Assembly (NCBI GenBank): GCA_024103005.1
Contig: JAGFJA010000077.1
Location: 17,819-81,818, forward strand
DNA: 64,000 bases
Source: Saprospiraceae bacterium
GTDB lineage: Bacteria; Bacteroidota; Bacteroidia; Chitinophagales; Saprospiraceae
Direction: 5' to 3'
Below, piece by piece: positions 27,574 to 37,567 of the stretch. Numbering within the stretch: the first letter of the stretch is position 1; each line of letters opens with the position of its first letter. The position numbers and the translations under genes are program-made. The notes beneath the pieces are model-generated. The model was not told where the DNA came from. It was given only the letters and a program-made list of their open reading frames with translations, and did not search any database.

Positions 27574-28041
27574 ATGGCATTGGAAATCGAAAGAAAATTT
27601 TTAGTAGATAAAGATAAGTGGGCAACCACTGACAAGCCGGAAGGTATATTGTATCGCCAGGGATATATCCTTCTTGATATTCACAGGACTGTCAGGGTAC
27701 GCATCACTCCTACGCATGGTTACCTAACCATTAAAGGTATCAGCAAAGGTGCCGTCCGCAATGAATTTGAGTACGAGATACCAAGGGAGGATGCAATGCA
27801 ACTATTGGATTTATTTTGTACTAATGAAATATCTAAAAAAAGATATTGTATATCCCTGGAGGGCAAGTTGTGGGAAGTAGATGTATTTGAAGGCAGGAAT
27901 AAGGGATTGATTGTTGCAGAAATAGAACTCAATGAAGAACACGAATCCTTTGTGAAACCTGAATGGATATTGGATGAGGTGACAGAAGATACGCGATATT
28001 ACAATTCTAATTTAAGCATTCACCCTTTTGCGGAATGGTAA
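27574..28041 (+). CDS. CYTH domain protein (triphosphate tunnel metalloenzyme)
   Basis: 155 aa, a single CYTH domain. The signature ExExK appears as EIERK at residues 4-8, with the basic and acidic tunnel residues spread over VRVRITPTHGYLTIKG, EFEYEI and IVAEIELNEE. Small stand-alone bacterial members are often inorganic triphosphatases rather than adenylate cyclases. Which reaction applies here cannot be told. It is read alone toward sbcDC and is followed by a probable terminator. Confidence 0.88.
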   Translation: MALEIERKFLVDKDKWATTDKPEGILYRQGYILLDIHRTVRVRITPTHGYLTIKGISKGAVRNEFEYEIPREDAMQLLDLFCTNEISKKRYCISLEGKLWEVDVFEGRNKGLIVAEIELNEEHESFVKPEWILDEVTEDTRYYNSNLSIHPFAEW

Positions 28042-28095
28042 AACGAGGTTGTTGTGTTAAATTACGAAAATTGTATCTTTACAGAAAAGGGACCG

Positions 28096-28115
28096 GCTGA
28101 AATCTTTCGGCTTTT
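28096..28115 (+). terminator. Probable terminator after the CYTH gene
   Basis: Short stem GCTGA/TCGGC (one G-T pair) with a 6-nt loop and a run of four T. Confidence 0.45.
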
Positions 28116-28153
28116 ATACTGTATGTAAACGGAAAATTATCCCTTCTGTTTTA

Positions 28154-28161
28154 TACTTTTG
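28154..28161 (+). promoter_or_regulatory. -7 box upstream of sbcDC
   Basis: TACTTTTG matches TAnnTTTG, 47 nt before the sbcD ATG. No clear -33. Confidence 0.45.
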
Positions 28162-28208
28162 ACATCCTGCATTCAACCAATTGCATTTAAAAAAACAAAT
28201 CAATCTGA

Positions 28209-29417
28209 ATGAAGATATTGCACACAGCAGACTGGCATCTAGGAAAACGGCTCGATTCATTTTCCAGGATGGAAGAGCAGGTTTTGGTCATGGATGAGAT
28301 TTGTCAGATAGCAGATCAGGAGCAGGCAGACATGGTGCTCGTGGCAGGCGACCTGTTTGACGCTTTCAATCCGCCTACAGAAGCCACTGAACTTCTTTAC
28401 AGGACGCTCAAGCGGCTTACCAACGGAGGGAAAAGACCTGTAATAGCCATTGCCGGCAATCATGATTCACCGGCGTTGATAGACGCACCGGATCCCTTGG
28501 CAAAGGAATGTGGCATCCTCCTCATAGGCTATCCCAAAGCTGTCATTCCTCTTTATTCAATAGAAGGATTCTCTGTCATAAGGTCGGCACCGGGTTTTAT
28601 CGAACTGAAATTAAATCACATCCCATTTCCGGTCCGGATTCTGCATACACCTTACTCCAATGAAGCAAGGCTCCAAGAGTTTTTCGGCACAGAGAAAGAT
28701 GCCATGCTCAATCAGGTACTCACCCGACACTGGCAGGAGTTGGCTGATACCTATTGTGATGAAAAGGGCGTCAACATCCTCTGCACCCACCTTTTTATGG
28801 CAAGACGTGATGGAGTCATCCCGGACGAGCCGGAAGGCGAAAAGCCCATCCGCATAGGCAATGCAGACCTTATTTTCACTGAAAATATACCTGGCAAGAT
28901 ACAATATACTGCCTTAGGCCACCTCCATAACTTTCAAAATTCAGGCAGCATACAAAACCCTGCCATCTATGCTTCCTCACCACTGCAATACAGTTTTTCC
29001 GAAGCCGGTCAGCAAAAATATGTCGTCATCACCGATATTCTACCCGGTCAACAAGCCACCTGGCAACCCATAAACTTGACCAAAGGCAGAAAACTAATCC
29101 GAAAATCATTTACTGACATCGACCTCGCCGTCCAATGGCTGAAGTCACACCCTGACACGCTCATCGAACTCACGATCGAGAGCGACTCTTTTTTGGCAGC
29201 ATCAGACAGACAACGACTTTTCAGGGCACATGACGGCATCATCCATATCATTCCGAAAGTACAACATCAGCCCGGTAAGGAAGAAAATATAACAGATATC
29301 GACCTGAGCAGGGATATCAGAGGATTATTTGCCGACTATTTTAAAACAAAAAATAACGGTCAAGAACCGGATGAGGCTATTATGCAACTTTTTAACGAAA
29401 TATTACAACTTCCATGA
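28209..29417 (+). CDS. sbcD: Exonuclease SbcCD, nuclease subunit SbcD
   Basis: 402 aa, Mre11-type calcineurin-like phosphoesterase. Metal ligands are in LHTADWHLGKRL (Asp8, His10), VLVAGDLFD, IAGNHDSP, LCTHLF and ALGHLHNFQ. With SbcC it forms the complex that trims hairpins, protein-blocked ends and palindromes in DNA. Its stop overlaps the sbcC start by 4 bp (ATGA), so the subunits are translationally coupled. Length and motifs are normal. Confidence 0.96.
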   Translation: MKILHTADWHLGKRLDSFSRMEEQVLVMDEICQIADQEQADMVLVAGDLFDAFNPPTEATELLYRTLKRLTNGGKRPVIAIAGNHDSPALIDAPDPLAKECGILLIGYPKAVIPLYSIEGFSVIRSAPGFIELKLNHIPFPVRILHTPYSNEARLQEFFGTEKDAMLNQVLTRHWQELADTYCDEKGVNILCTHLFMARRDGVIPDEPEGEKPIRIGNADLIFTENIPGKIQYTALGHLHNFQNSGSIQNPAIYASSPLQYSFSEAGQQKYVVITDILPGQQATWQPINLTKGRKLIRKSFTDIDLAVQWLKSHPDTLIELTIESDSFLAASDRQRLFRAHDGIIHIIPKVQHQPGKEENITDIDLSRDIRGLFADYFKTKNNGQEPDEAIMQLFNEILQLP

Positions 29418-32400
29418 TTCCGGTTAAACTCACCATAGAAGGCCTTTATTCTTATCGTGAAGAACAGGTCATTGACTTCAGACAGTTGACGGAGGCCGGA
29501 CTTTTCGGCATTTTCGGATCAGTGGGTTCAGGAAAATCATCTATTCTGGAAGCCATCTCCTATGTCTTATATGATCGGACGGAAAGGCTTTCCAAGGGCG
29601 ACAAAAGGAGTTACAACATGATGAATCTCAGGTCTGATCGTCTATACATCGAATTTGACTTTTACACCCTCAATGATGAATTGTATCGTGCTACAAAAGA
29701 AATTAAACGCCATTCTAAAAGGTTTGAAGAAGTCAAAACTCCGACAACAACCTTTTATCACAAAAAAGAAGGCGAATGGAAGGCGCTTGAGCACACGGAT
29801 GCTGAAAAAATTCTCGGTTTGAGTTATGAAAATTTCAAACGGACCATCATCATTCCCCAAGGACAATTTAAAGAATTCATAGAATTGGGGCCTAAGGACA
29901 GGACACAAATGATGATGGAGATATTTGATCTACATCGCTTTGACCTGCAAGACAGCACGGCCCGGCTGCAGCGTTCCAATCGGACAGAACTCGATACCAT
30001 CAACGGGAAACTTTCGGCTTATGACAGCATCTCAGATGAGAATATCCTTCAAATCAGGGAAAAACTCATTGCGGAAGAAGCTGACATGGCTCGACAAGCA
30101 GAAATTCACCGGAAAATCAACCGGGATTTCCTCATTTTTCAGAATCTTTATTCTGACTGGCAACAACTTCAATCGGAAGAAAAACTATTAAATGAACTGA
30201 CAGAACAAAAACCGTCAATAGATCAGCTGCGTCACCAAATTTTAGAATATGAAGCTGCTTATAAGGCCTTCTTTCACCTGTTAAAAAACGAAGCCTCCAT
30301 TCAGGCAGAACTCCATAAAATCAATGCTGAAAAAGCCGGTTTATCCTCAAAATTAGAAGTATCATCCCGTCATTTTGAAGAAAATAAAGCAAAGCTCACA
30401 AACCTCCAGGCACTATATTCCGGCATTGAGGCAGAAAAAATCAGAGTGTCTGACTTACGTATCATAGCCAACCTGAAAGAAGGTGAGATAAAAATATCAC
30501 TATCTAAGGAAAATAGAGAGAAGGGCAATAGATTATTCCGGGAAATAGAGACAAAGACCCAAAAAATCGAGCAAAATATCAAGTCTTTACAGGAAGAAGT
30601 CGAAAAATACAAGAATCAAAAAATCGATACCCGGGTGTTGATGGAGCTGGAGTCATGGTATCAGAAAAAGAATGTGCTTTCTCAGCAAAAGTCCCAACAA
30701 ATAGAATTATCTAAGGATTTACAGGATGGTATTGCAGCCAATCTGCTGACATTGGAAGAAATGGGAGTCACACCTGGAAAATTGGAATCTTATTTTGACA
30801 TCCAAAATAATGCGCTTTTGGAGGAGAAAATCTCGTTACAATCACGACTGGCACACCTTCACACAGAATCCAGACTAGCTGAATATGCCGACTCCCTCAT
30901 TGATGGCCACCCTTGTCCGTTATGTGGTTCGCTCCATCATCCCCATGTAAGGCAAGATTACGACCCTTCTGCTGAAATTGAAGACATCCGGCAAAAACTG
31001 GAAGCATTAGAACAAAAACTGACAAAGCTTCAAAACAATAAGATTAAAGCTGAGTTAATCACCAAAGAAATCAACTCATCCCAAACACAACTTGGAGCAC
31101 TGCAAGTGACTATCCGTACTATGGAGGAAGAAGAACTTCGTCTGACGGAATCCTTTACATGGCAAGAATACGATCCTGACAATATGGAGACCTTCAATAT
31201 CCGAAAAGCCGCCCTCATCGCAACCGAAGAAAACATCCGAAAACTGGAAGATGAACTCTTGCTAAAACGCAGTGAAATAGACGCTTCCAGGCAAACACTT
31301 GAACGTTATCGCTCCAGACTGAATCAATTGGATGCTGAAGTAATCACCCTTCAGGCTACCTTCCATGAAAAAGAATCTCAACTACAAACACTCCGGTATG
31401 CCGACTTTCAGCAAACTGATAAAGATACCATTTATGCACAGTCTGAGAAATTAAATCAGGAAATCGCCGAACTTGAAAGAAATTTTAAAGCTTGTGAAAA
31501 AAGAGCAGGAGAGCTTTCGACCCAACTGGCAGCTGAATCTGCCACCCTTCAAGCTGCTGAAAGCCGCCACAGGGAAGTCGAAAAGCAGTTGATGTCACTG
31601 CAAGACGACTTACAGAAGGCAATCAGAGAAGGTGAATATTCATCCCGTGAGGAGGTAGATCGCATCCTGGCAACACCTTTGGATGTGGAAAGCAACAGGC
31701 AAAAAGTAGAAGATTTTAATATCCGATTTGAAGCCTTGAAAAAAAATACGGAAAGTCTCCGGGACAAACTGAAAGAAGTTACCATTGACGAGGGTTTGAA
31801 GGCTCAAAAAGAGTCAGAACTGGAACATTCATCAAAGAAACTTTCAGAAATAACCTCAGCAGTGGCTCTCACCCGATCGGATTTAGAGCGAAGCAGCCAA
31901 TTGCTGAAAGAAAAGAAAGAATTGCTTTTGCAGCAAAGCAAGCTTCAGACGAGGGAAGACAATCTGAAGACTATTTTTAATCTGATGAAGGGAAGTGGCT
32001 TCGTACAATACATCTCCAATGTCTATCTTCGGCAATTGTGTGACCATGCCAACGTCCGTTTTCATCGGATGACACGCGGGCAGTTAAGCTTACAACTCAG
32101 TGATAGCGGCGACTTTGAGGTAACGGATTATTTGAATGAAGGCAGGAGTCGGAGTGTAAAAACCCTTTCAGGTGGTCAGGGTTTTCAGGTCGCACTTAGC
32201 CTGGCTTTGGCCTTGGCTGAAAGTGTTCAGAATCATAGTCGTTCCCGGCAGAATTTCTTTTTCATAGATGAGGGCTTCGGTACCCAAGATGCCGAATCTG
32301 TTAATATTGTTTTTGATACCTTGACGGGACTACGGAAAGAAAATCGCATCGTTGGAATCATTTCCCACGTTGAAGAACTAAAAGAAAGGATACCGGTTTC

Positions 32401-32455
32401 ACTATTCATTACGAGAAGTGAAGAAAAAGGCAGTCTAATTGCGCTGGAACGGTAG
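29414..32455 (+). CDS. sbcC: Exonuclease SbcCD, ATPase subunit SbcC
   Basis: 1013 aa, Rad50-like. N-terminal ATPase half with Walker A FGSVGSGKSSILEA (about residues 34-47), then two long coiled-coil arms separated by the zinc hook GHPCPLCGSLHH (Cys near 500). The C-terminal half has the ABC signature VKTLSGGQGFQVALSLALAL and Walker B FFIDEGFG. It dimerises through the hook and drives SbcD on blocked DNA ends. It ends 96 bp from the convergent asnB gene. Replication and repair of palindromes is the known role. Confidence 0.96.
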   Translation: MIPVKLTIEGLYSYREEQVIDFRQLTEAGLFGIFGSVGSGKSSILEAISYVLYDRTERLSKGDKRSYNMMNLRSDRLYIEFDFYTLNDELYRATKEIKRHSKRFEEVKTPTTTFYHKKEGEWKALEHTDAEKILGLSYENFKRTIIIPQGQFKEFIELGPKDRTQMMMEIFDLHRFDLQDSTARLQRSNRTELDTINGKLSAYDSISDENILQIREKLIAEEADMARQAEIHRKINRDFLIFQNLYSDWQQLQSEEKLLNELTEQKPSIDQLRHQILEYEAAYKAFFHLLKNEASIQAELHKINAEKAGLSSKLEVSSRHFEENKAKLTNLQALYSGIEAEKIRVSDLRIIANLKEGEIKISLSKENREKGNRLFREIETKTQKIEQNIKSLQEEVEKYKNQKIDTRVLMELESWYQKKNVLSQQKSQQIELSKDLQDGIAANLLTLEEMGVTPGKLESYFDIQNNALLEEKISLQSRLAHLHTESRLAEYADSLIDGHPCPLCGSLHHPHVRQDYDPSAEIEDIRQKLEALEQKLTKLQNNKIKAELITKEINSSQTQLGALQVTIRTMEEEELRLTESFTWQEYDPDNMETFNIRKAALIATEENIRKLEDELLLKRSEIDASRQTLERYRSRLNQLDAEVITLQATFHEKESQLQTLRYADFQQTDKDTIYAQSEKLNQEIAELERNFKACEKRAGELSTQLAAESATLQAAESRHREVEKQLMSLQDDLQKAIREGEYSSREEVDRILATPLDVESNRQKVEDFNIRFEALKKNTESLRDKLKEVTIDEGLKAQKESELEHSSKKLSEITSAVALTRSDLERSSQLLKEKKELLLQQSKLQTREDNLKTIFNLMKGSGFVQYISNVYLRQLCDHANVRFHRMTRGQLSLQLSDSGDFEVTDYLNEGRSRSVKTLSGGQGFQVALSLALALAESVQNHSRSRQNFFFIDEGFGTQDAESVNIVFDTLTGLRKENRIVGIISHVEELKERIPVSLFITRSEEKGSLIALER

Positions 32456-32551
32456 CTAAGGTATTGGTAACTTGTAAAAGCTTCCGTACAAATCAAATTC
32501 TGAGACCGGCATTATCCTGTCTTAATCATGTCACATCTCAAATACCTGCTA

Positions 32552-34219
32552 CTATTTATATCCCTGATCATGTACGGATGAAACGGCTCTTCCACTGGGA
32601 TCCTGTAATTTCTTAAATGATTCATCCCATTCCAGTGCAATTGCCGTGCTACAGGCTACAGATGCCTCTGAAGGAACACATGCTGCTTCTTCATTGCCGG
32701 GGAAATGTTCTGCAAATAAGGATCGGTAATAATATTCCTCTTTAGTTTTCGGAGTATTCACCGGGAAACGGAAGGCTGCATTCTTCATCTGATCATCACT
32801 TACCCGCTCTGAGGTAATCAGTTTTAGGCTATCTATCCAATTATAGCCTACACCGTCAGAGAATTGCTCCTTCTGACGCCATGCTACCTCTGCTGGCAGA
32901 TAGTCTTCAAATGCCTTTCGGAGGATGTATTTTTCTATCTTACCATTGCCTGACATCTTATCTTTCGGGTTGATGCGCATAGCCACATCCATAAATTCCT
33001 TATCCAGAAAAGGGACTCTGCCTTCCACACCCCATGCAGCCAGTGATTTGTTGGCGCGGAGGCAATCATACATGTGTAATTTGCTTAACTTTCTGACGGT
33101 TTCTTCGTGGAAGGCGCGGGCATCCGGAGCCTTGTGAAAATAAAGGTATCCCCCAAAGATCTCATCAGAGCCTTCACCGGATAACACCATTTTAATACCC
33201 ATTGATTTGATTACCCTTGCCAACAGATACATGGGAGTACTGGCGCGGATCGTGGTAACATCATAAGTCTCTGTGTGATAAACCACATCGGACAGGGCAT
33301 CCAGTCCCTCCTGAACGGTGAAATATACCTCATGGTGAACCGTGCCTATATGTTCTGCTACTTTTTTTGCAGCAGCCAGGTCGGGTGACCCCTTTAAACC
33401 GACAGCAAAGCTGTGCAACTGTGGCCACCAGGCATCTTTTAGGTCTTCTGTCTCTATTCTCCGGGCTGAGTACTTCTTTGCAATGGCGCTCACAATACTG
33501 GAATCAAGGCCTCCCGAAAGCAGGACGCCGTATGGTACGTCAGACATAAGCTGACGGTGGACGGCTTTCTCAAAGGCAATTTTCAGTTTTTGAATATCGG
33601 TCTCGTTATCCTTGACCTGATCATAATCTGTCCATTCCTTGTTGTACCAACGCTTCATCCCGCCATCCTTAGAATATAGATAATGTCCCGGTAAAAACTC
33701 CTGAATCTTTGTACAAACACCACTTAGAGTCTTCATCTCGGATGCTACATAGAAATTGCCATATTGATCCCATCCGATATATAACGGAATGATACCCATG
33801 TGATCTCTGGCTATGAGATATTCGTCCTTAGCGTGATCGTACAAGGCAAAGGCAAAAATTCCATTCAGGTCTTCAAGAAAATCAATCCCCTTTTCCTGAT
33901 AAAGAGCAAGGATGACTTCGCAATCTGACTGAGTCTGAAAAGTATATGGCTCTTTCAGATTCTTTTTTAGCTGGCGGTGATTATATATCTCTCCATTGAC
34001 GGCCAGGGCTAACGTACCATCGCTATTAAAAAGAGGTTGTTTACCGGAAGTAGGATCGACAATGGATAGTCTTTCATGTACTAAAATAGCATTTTCACTA
34101 CAAAATATCCCGGACCAGTCAGGCCCGCGATGACGCTGTTTTTTAGACATATTAAGCGCCTGAGGACGCAATGTTTCAACGTCTTGTTGTAAATTGAAGA
34201 TTCCAAGAATTCCACACAT
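32552..34219 (-). CDS. asnB: Asparagine synthetase B (glutamine-hydrolysing)
   Basis: 555 aa, the usual two-domain length. Glutaminase domain: the N-terminal nucleophile Cys2 in MCGILGIFN, the ALAVNGEIYNH loop and QSDCEVIL. Synthetase domain from about residue 215: PP-loop VLLSGGLDSSIVSA, then VLSGEGSDEIFGGYLYFHKAP and AWGVEGRVPFLDKEFM. It converts aspartate, glutamine and ATP to asparagine. Monocistronic, with a -7 box 20 bp before the start. The E. coli AsnB length (554) is nearly identical. Confidence 0.96.
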   Translation of the reverse strand: MCGILGIFNLQQDVETLRPQALNMSKKQRHRGPDWSGIFCSENAILVHERLSIVDPTSGKQPLFNSDGTLALAVNGEIYNHRQLKKNLKEPYTFQTQSDCEVILALYQEKGIDFLEDLNGIFAFALYDHAKDEYLIARDHMGIIPLYIGWDQYGNFYVASEMKTLSGVCTKIQEFLPGHYLYSKDGGMKRWYNKEWTDYDQVKDNETDIQKLKIAFEKAVHRQLMSDVPYGVLLSGGLDSSIVSAIAKKYSARRIETEDLKDAWWPQLHSFAVGLKGSPDLAAAKKVAEHIGTVHHEVYFTVQEGLDALSDVVYHTETYDVTTIRASTPMYLLARVIKSMGIKMVLSGEGSDEIFGGYLYFHKAPDARAFHEETVRKLSKLHMYDCLRANKSLAAWGVEGRVPFLDKEFMDVAMRINPKDKMSGNGKIEKYILRKAFEDYLPAEVAWRQKEQFSDGVGYNWIDSLKLITSERVSDDQMKNAAFRFPVNTPKTKEEYYYRSLFAEHFPGNEEAACVPSEASVACSTAIALEWDESFKKLQDPSGRAVSSVHDQGYK

Positions 34220-34238
34220 AATTATAAATTTAAGGGGC

Positions 34239-34246
34239 CAAAAATA
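34239..34246 (-). promoter_or_regulatory. asnB -7 box
   Basis: Minus strand TATTTTTG fits TAnnTTTG and lies 20 nt before the ATG. No good -33. Confidence 0.45.
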
Positions 34247-34455
34247 GTCATTTTATCAAAGTCGAAATAATATACTTCCTCTTTATACGAACCATTCCAA
34301 TGCGAATCATCCGCAACTCCTTTATTTAATACATTTAAACAGCAACCTGATAGATAAGAAAATATAAAATAAAGCGATTGGATATGAATCGTTTTGGTAA
34401 TTTATCAGGTAATGAAAAACAACCTAATAGTTTTAAAAGGGAAAATTTTCCCTTA

Positions 34456-35520
34456 TTATCGTGAAAGCAAATAGTTCAGGCTATCTTCAATCCCTTCTTC
34501 ATTGACCGCTTTATTGATAGAAAAGCTGCCGATTCCGTTGAGTAATGAAAATAAAATTTTACCCGATTCATTTTTCTTATCATTGGATATAAAATCGAAG
34601 AATTGGCTACGATCCAATCCGATTATTTTCTTAACATCACATATTTTCAGTAGAAAATTTTCAACTTCATTTAAATGGTCCGCCAATATCAATCCGGTCT
34701 TATGGGACAACCATGTCTCAGCAATCATCCCATAGACAACTGCTTCCCCATGGGTAAGCGGCGTCCCTGCTTTGAGCATACACGACTCAATTGCATGTCC
34801 CACAGTATGTCCAAAGTTGAGGGCCTTACGTACACTGCTTTCAAAGGGGTCTCTTTCGACAAGGGTCTTTTTGACCAGAATACTTTGCCTTAATATCTCA
34901 TAGCTGACGACCGGTCTAGCTTCATCAACCGATTTTTTTAATTCATTGAACAAGATCCGGTCAGCTATTAATGCGTGCTTGACTATTTCAGTAAAACCGC
35001 TCCACATCTCTTTATCCGGCAAGGTATTCAAAAATCCAAGGTGTGTAAATATGGCTTTAGGCCGGCTGAACAATCCTATTACATTCTTTATCCCGTCAAA
35101 GTCAATGCCTGTCTTTCCTCCTATGGAGCTATCCGTCATCGCCATCAGCGTCGTAGGAATATGGATAAAATCAAGTCCGCGCTTATAGGCCGAAGCGATA
35201 AATCCCCCCATGTCGCCCACGACACCACCGCCAAGCAGCAATACCAAAGCTTTGCGGTCAACCCTGGCAGCTAACATCTTCCTCCATACTTCTTGGCATG
35301 TATCTATGTTTTTATTTGACTCCCCTGAGGCAAACTCTATGACAATAATTCCTTCCGGCAAAATATCTTTAATGACGGGGAGGCAATATCGGACAGAATT
35401 CTCATCTCCGAGGACGACCACACCGCTGTAAGGCTGCGAACTGAGAAAAGTTTTTAAAAAATTGAGATCACGATCGAGATACAGAGGACTTCCATCGATG
35501 TTGATTATATCGGGTTTCAT
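34456..35520 (-). CDS. aroB: 3-dehydroquinate synthase
   Basis: 354 aa from the ATG at 35520 (MKPDIINIDGS); a longer in-frame start at 35580 would read back through the end of the upstream gene and is rejected. It catalyses the second shikimate-pathway step. NAD-binding and active-site blocks: LLGGGVVGDMGGFIASAYKR, IPTTLMAMTDSSIGGKTGID and the metal ligands in FGHTVGHAIE and LTHGEAVVYGM. Cytosolic. It starts 10 bp after the monooxygenase-like gene, so the two probably share a transcript. Confidence 0.95.
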   Translation of the reverse strand: MKPDIINIDGSPLYLDRDLNFLKTFLSSQPYSGVVVLGDENSVRYCLPVIKDILPEGIIVIEFASGESNKNIDTCQEVWRKMLAARVDRKALVLLLGGGVVGDMGGFIASAYKRGLDFIHIPTTLMAMTDSSIGGKTGIDFDGIKNVIGLFSRPKAIFTHLGFLNTLPDKEMWSGFTEIVKHALIADRILFNELKKSVDEARPVVSYEILRQSILVKKTLVERDPFESSVRKALNFGHTVGHAIESCMLKAGTPLTHGEAVVYGMIAETWLSHKTGLILADHLNEVENFLLKICDVKKIIGLDRSQFFDFISNDKKNESGKILFSLLNGIGSFSINKAVNEEGIEDSLNYLLSR

Positions 35521-35530
35521 GTGTTTGCAA

Positions 35531-35836
35531 TTAAAGTTGACGGAAGATATTAGCGGACCAGGCCTCTGCCTTTTTTTCAAATAAGGTTTTCACAAAAGAC
35601 CATGTTGATCTAAACAACTCAGAATGGCGATATGCTTCCAGACGATCTACAGACTCCCACTGACTATAAGTAAATACAATATTGGGATGATCGGCATCCT
35701 GCAACAGGCTAAGTCCTAAACATCCCGGAAAATTTCGGATTTTTTCCTTGATGTCATCGAAATGTGTCAGGAAATTTTCTGTTTCTTCCGTACGCAAATG
35801 CATTTTAACTATCCTATGCAAAATTTTATCTTCCAT
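35531..35836 (-). CDS. Antibiotic biosynthesis monooxygenase (ABM) domain protein
   Basis: 101 aa, one ferredoxin-like ABM fold. Typical elements are IVKMHLRTEETENFLTHFDDI, FPGCLGLSLLQDADHPNIVF and YSQWESVDRLEAYRHSELF. Such small dimeric proteins act as cofactor-free oxygenases or quinol- or haem-binding proteins; the role here is unknown. It is upstream of aroB with a 10-bp gap, a pairing I cannot explain functionally. No membrane or export signal. Confidence 0.82.
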   Translation of the reverse strand: MEDKILHRIVKMHLRTEETENFLTHFDDIKEKIRNFPGCLGLSLLQDADHPNIVFTYSQWESVDRLEAYRHSELFRSTWSFVKTLFEKKAEAWSANIFRQL

Positions 35837-35879
35837 AAAGTCTTGAAAATGATGAAAAGCGGATTAATCCTCAATTTTA

Positions 35880-35887
35880 CAAAAATA
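35880..35887 (-). promoter_or_regulatory. -7 box of the ABM-aroB transcript
   Basis: Minus strand TATTTTTG, 44 nt before the ABM ATG. No properly spaced -33 box. Confidence 0.4.
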
Positions 35888-35992
35888 GTGCAATCCAACC
35901 AAATTCCCCTTAGTTCTATGGGCCACATGATTATCTTTCGGCTGTCCAATTGTAAAATATCCGGTTTATATTTTGAATTGAATTTATCGGTT

Positions 35993-37564
35993 TCAAGAAG
36001 AACACGACAACATAGAGGATCCCGGGTGGTCAAGTGCCCAATCAGGTCTTTTCGCATACCAGTGATCGTACTTTGGTTGGTCTGAATAAGGATTTTTCAG
36101 CATTTCATATAATTCTTCCATTAAGGTATAATCGTCTTCATAAGCTTTATTAATTGCCATTTGTGCCATATAGTTACGCAGGACATATCTTGGATTTTCT
36201 GACTGCATGGTCTTCTGCCTCAAATAGGCAGGTCTGGCATCTGCATGGATCAATTTTTGGTAGCCGGCAAACCAATCTTGCCATTTAGTCTCCATTTCAT
36301 CTGAATTTTTTCCATAAAATGCCGATTCCATCAATTGCTTCATTTCAGTCGATTCAGGTCGTACATCGATATTTCCGAAATATGAAAGAGTCCGGAAGAA
36401 AATCGTCATATCTCCATGTGAATGTTGAAGCAATTGGCGGAGAGAATCAATGTGTAAGGCTACATCTTTGTCAATAAAATTCAAGCCTAGTTTCCGTGCC
36501 ATCATGGTATAATATTTTTGACCAATAGCCTCCTCCGTTTTATCAAGTATATCCTGCAACGCTGCAGCATCTCCAATACACGGAAAAATAGCATTGGCGA
36601 GCTGGTATAAATTCCATAATGCAATCTGGTCCTGCGTCCCGAAACGATATCGTCTATGTTGTGCATCTGTGGTATTGGGCGTCCAGTCTTCATCGTAATT
36701 ATCTATCCAGCCGTACGGTCCGTAATCAAGCGTCAACCCCGTAATCGACATATTGTCGGTATTCATCACTCCATGTACAAAGCCTACCCTCTTCCATTCT
36801 GTCACCAGATCAATGGTCCGGGCACAAACCTCTTGAAAAAAATCAAGGTATCGGTTATCTGTATCAGCTTTAACTTCAGGAAAAAAACTGCGTATCGTAT
36901 AATCCATGAGCTTTTTGAGGTTTTCTTCATCCTTTTGTGCTGCAAAAATTTCAAAACTACCAAATCGTATGAAGGTCGGACTCAATCTGCACAAAATGGC
37001 GCCGGGTTCAGGCGCGGGATGTCCGTCATAGAACATATCTCTTATTACTCTTTCACTTGTACCTATGAGGCAGAGCGATCTGGTTGTCGGAACACCCAGG
37101 TGGTGCATGGCCTCACTGCAAAGGTGCTCCCTGATGGAACTCCGTAAAACTGCCAGCCCGTCTGCATGTCGTGAATATGGTGTACTTCCCGCACCTTTAA
37201 GCTGGACCGTCCATTGACCCTCATTTGTTTTTACTTCAAATAAATTTATCGCCCTGCCATCACCCAATTGTCCTGCCCAGTGACCAAACTGATGTCCTGC
37301 ATAAGCCATGGCATAGGGTCGGGTTCCGGGATAAACAGACTGTCCGCTAAACAATTCCAGAAAATAATTATCCCTGGTATTATCATCACCCAAACCTATC
37401 AGCTGTGCAGCTTCCGTACTGGTGTGAATCAGGAAGGGGTGGTCAAAATGCTTTGGGTTGCAATACGAAAATGCGGCATTCTTTACCTGACGCCGGTTAT
37501 TGGTCTGATCCTGGTCAGCAGGCATTGCTGCTGCAAAGCCGGGTTGAATATTCAATTTAAACAT
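35993..37564 (-). CDS. selO: Protein adenylyltransferase SelO (YdiU)
   Basis: 523 aa pseudokinase-fold enzyme. Signature blocks: YAMAYAGHQFGHWAGQLGDG, QLKGAGSTPYSRHADG and the metal-binding region NTDNMSITGLTLDYGPYGW. SelO transfers AMP from ATP to Ser, Thr or Tyr of target proteins, notably redox proteins. The protein ends SCSS: the Cys is third from the end, the position filled by selenocysteine in animal SelO. It starts 3 bp after the stop of msrA, so these two redox-linked genes form an operon, which fits a role in oxidative-stress protection. Confidence 0.95.
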   Translation of the reverse strand: MFKLNIQPGFAAAMPADQDQTNNRRQVKNAAFSYCNPKHFDHPFLIHTSTEAAQLIGLGDDNTRDNYFLELFSGQSVYPGTRPYAMAYAGHQFGHWAGQLGDGRAINLFEVKTNEGQWTVQLKGAGSTPYSRHADGLAVLRSSIREHLCSEAMHHLGVPTTRSLCLIGTSERVIRDMFYDGHPAPEPGAILCRLSPTFIRFGSFEIFAAQKDEENLKKLMDYTIRSFFPEVKADTDNRYLDFFQEVCARTIDLVTEWKRVGFVHGVMNTDNMSITGLTLDYGPYGWIDNYDEDWTPNTTDAQHRRYRFGTQDQIALWNLYQLANAIFPCIGDAAALQDILDKTEEAIGQKYYTMMARKLGLNFIDKDVALHIDSLRQLLQHSHGDMTIFFRTLSYFGNIDVRPESTEMKQLMESAFYGKNSDEMETKWQDWFAGYQKLIHADARPAYLRQKTMQSENPRYVLRNYMAQMAINKAYEDDYTLMEELYEMLKNPYSDQPKYDHWYAKRPDWALDHPGSSMLSCSS

Positions 37565-37567
37565 ATC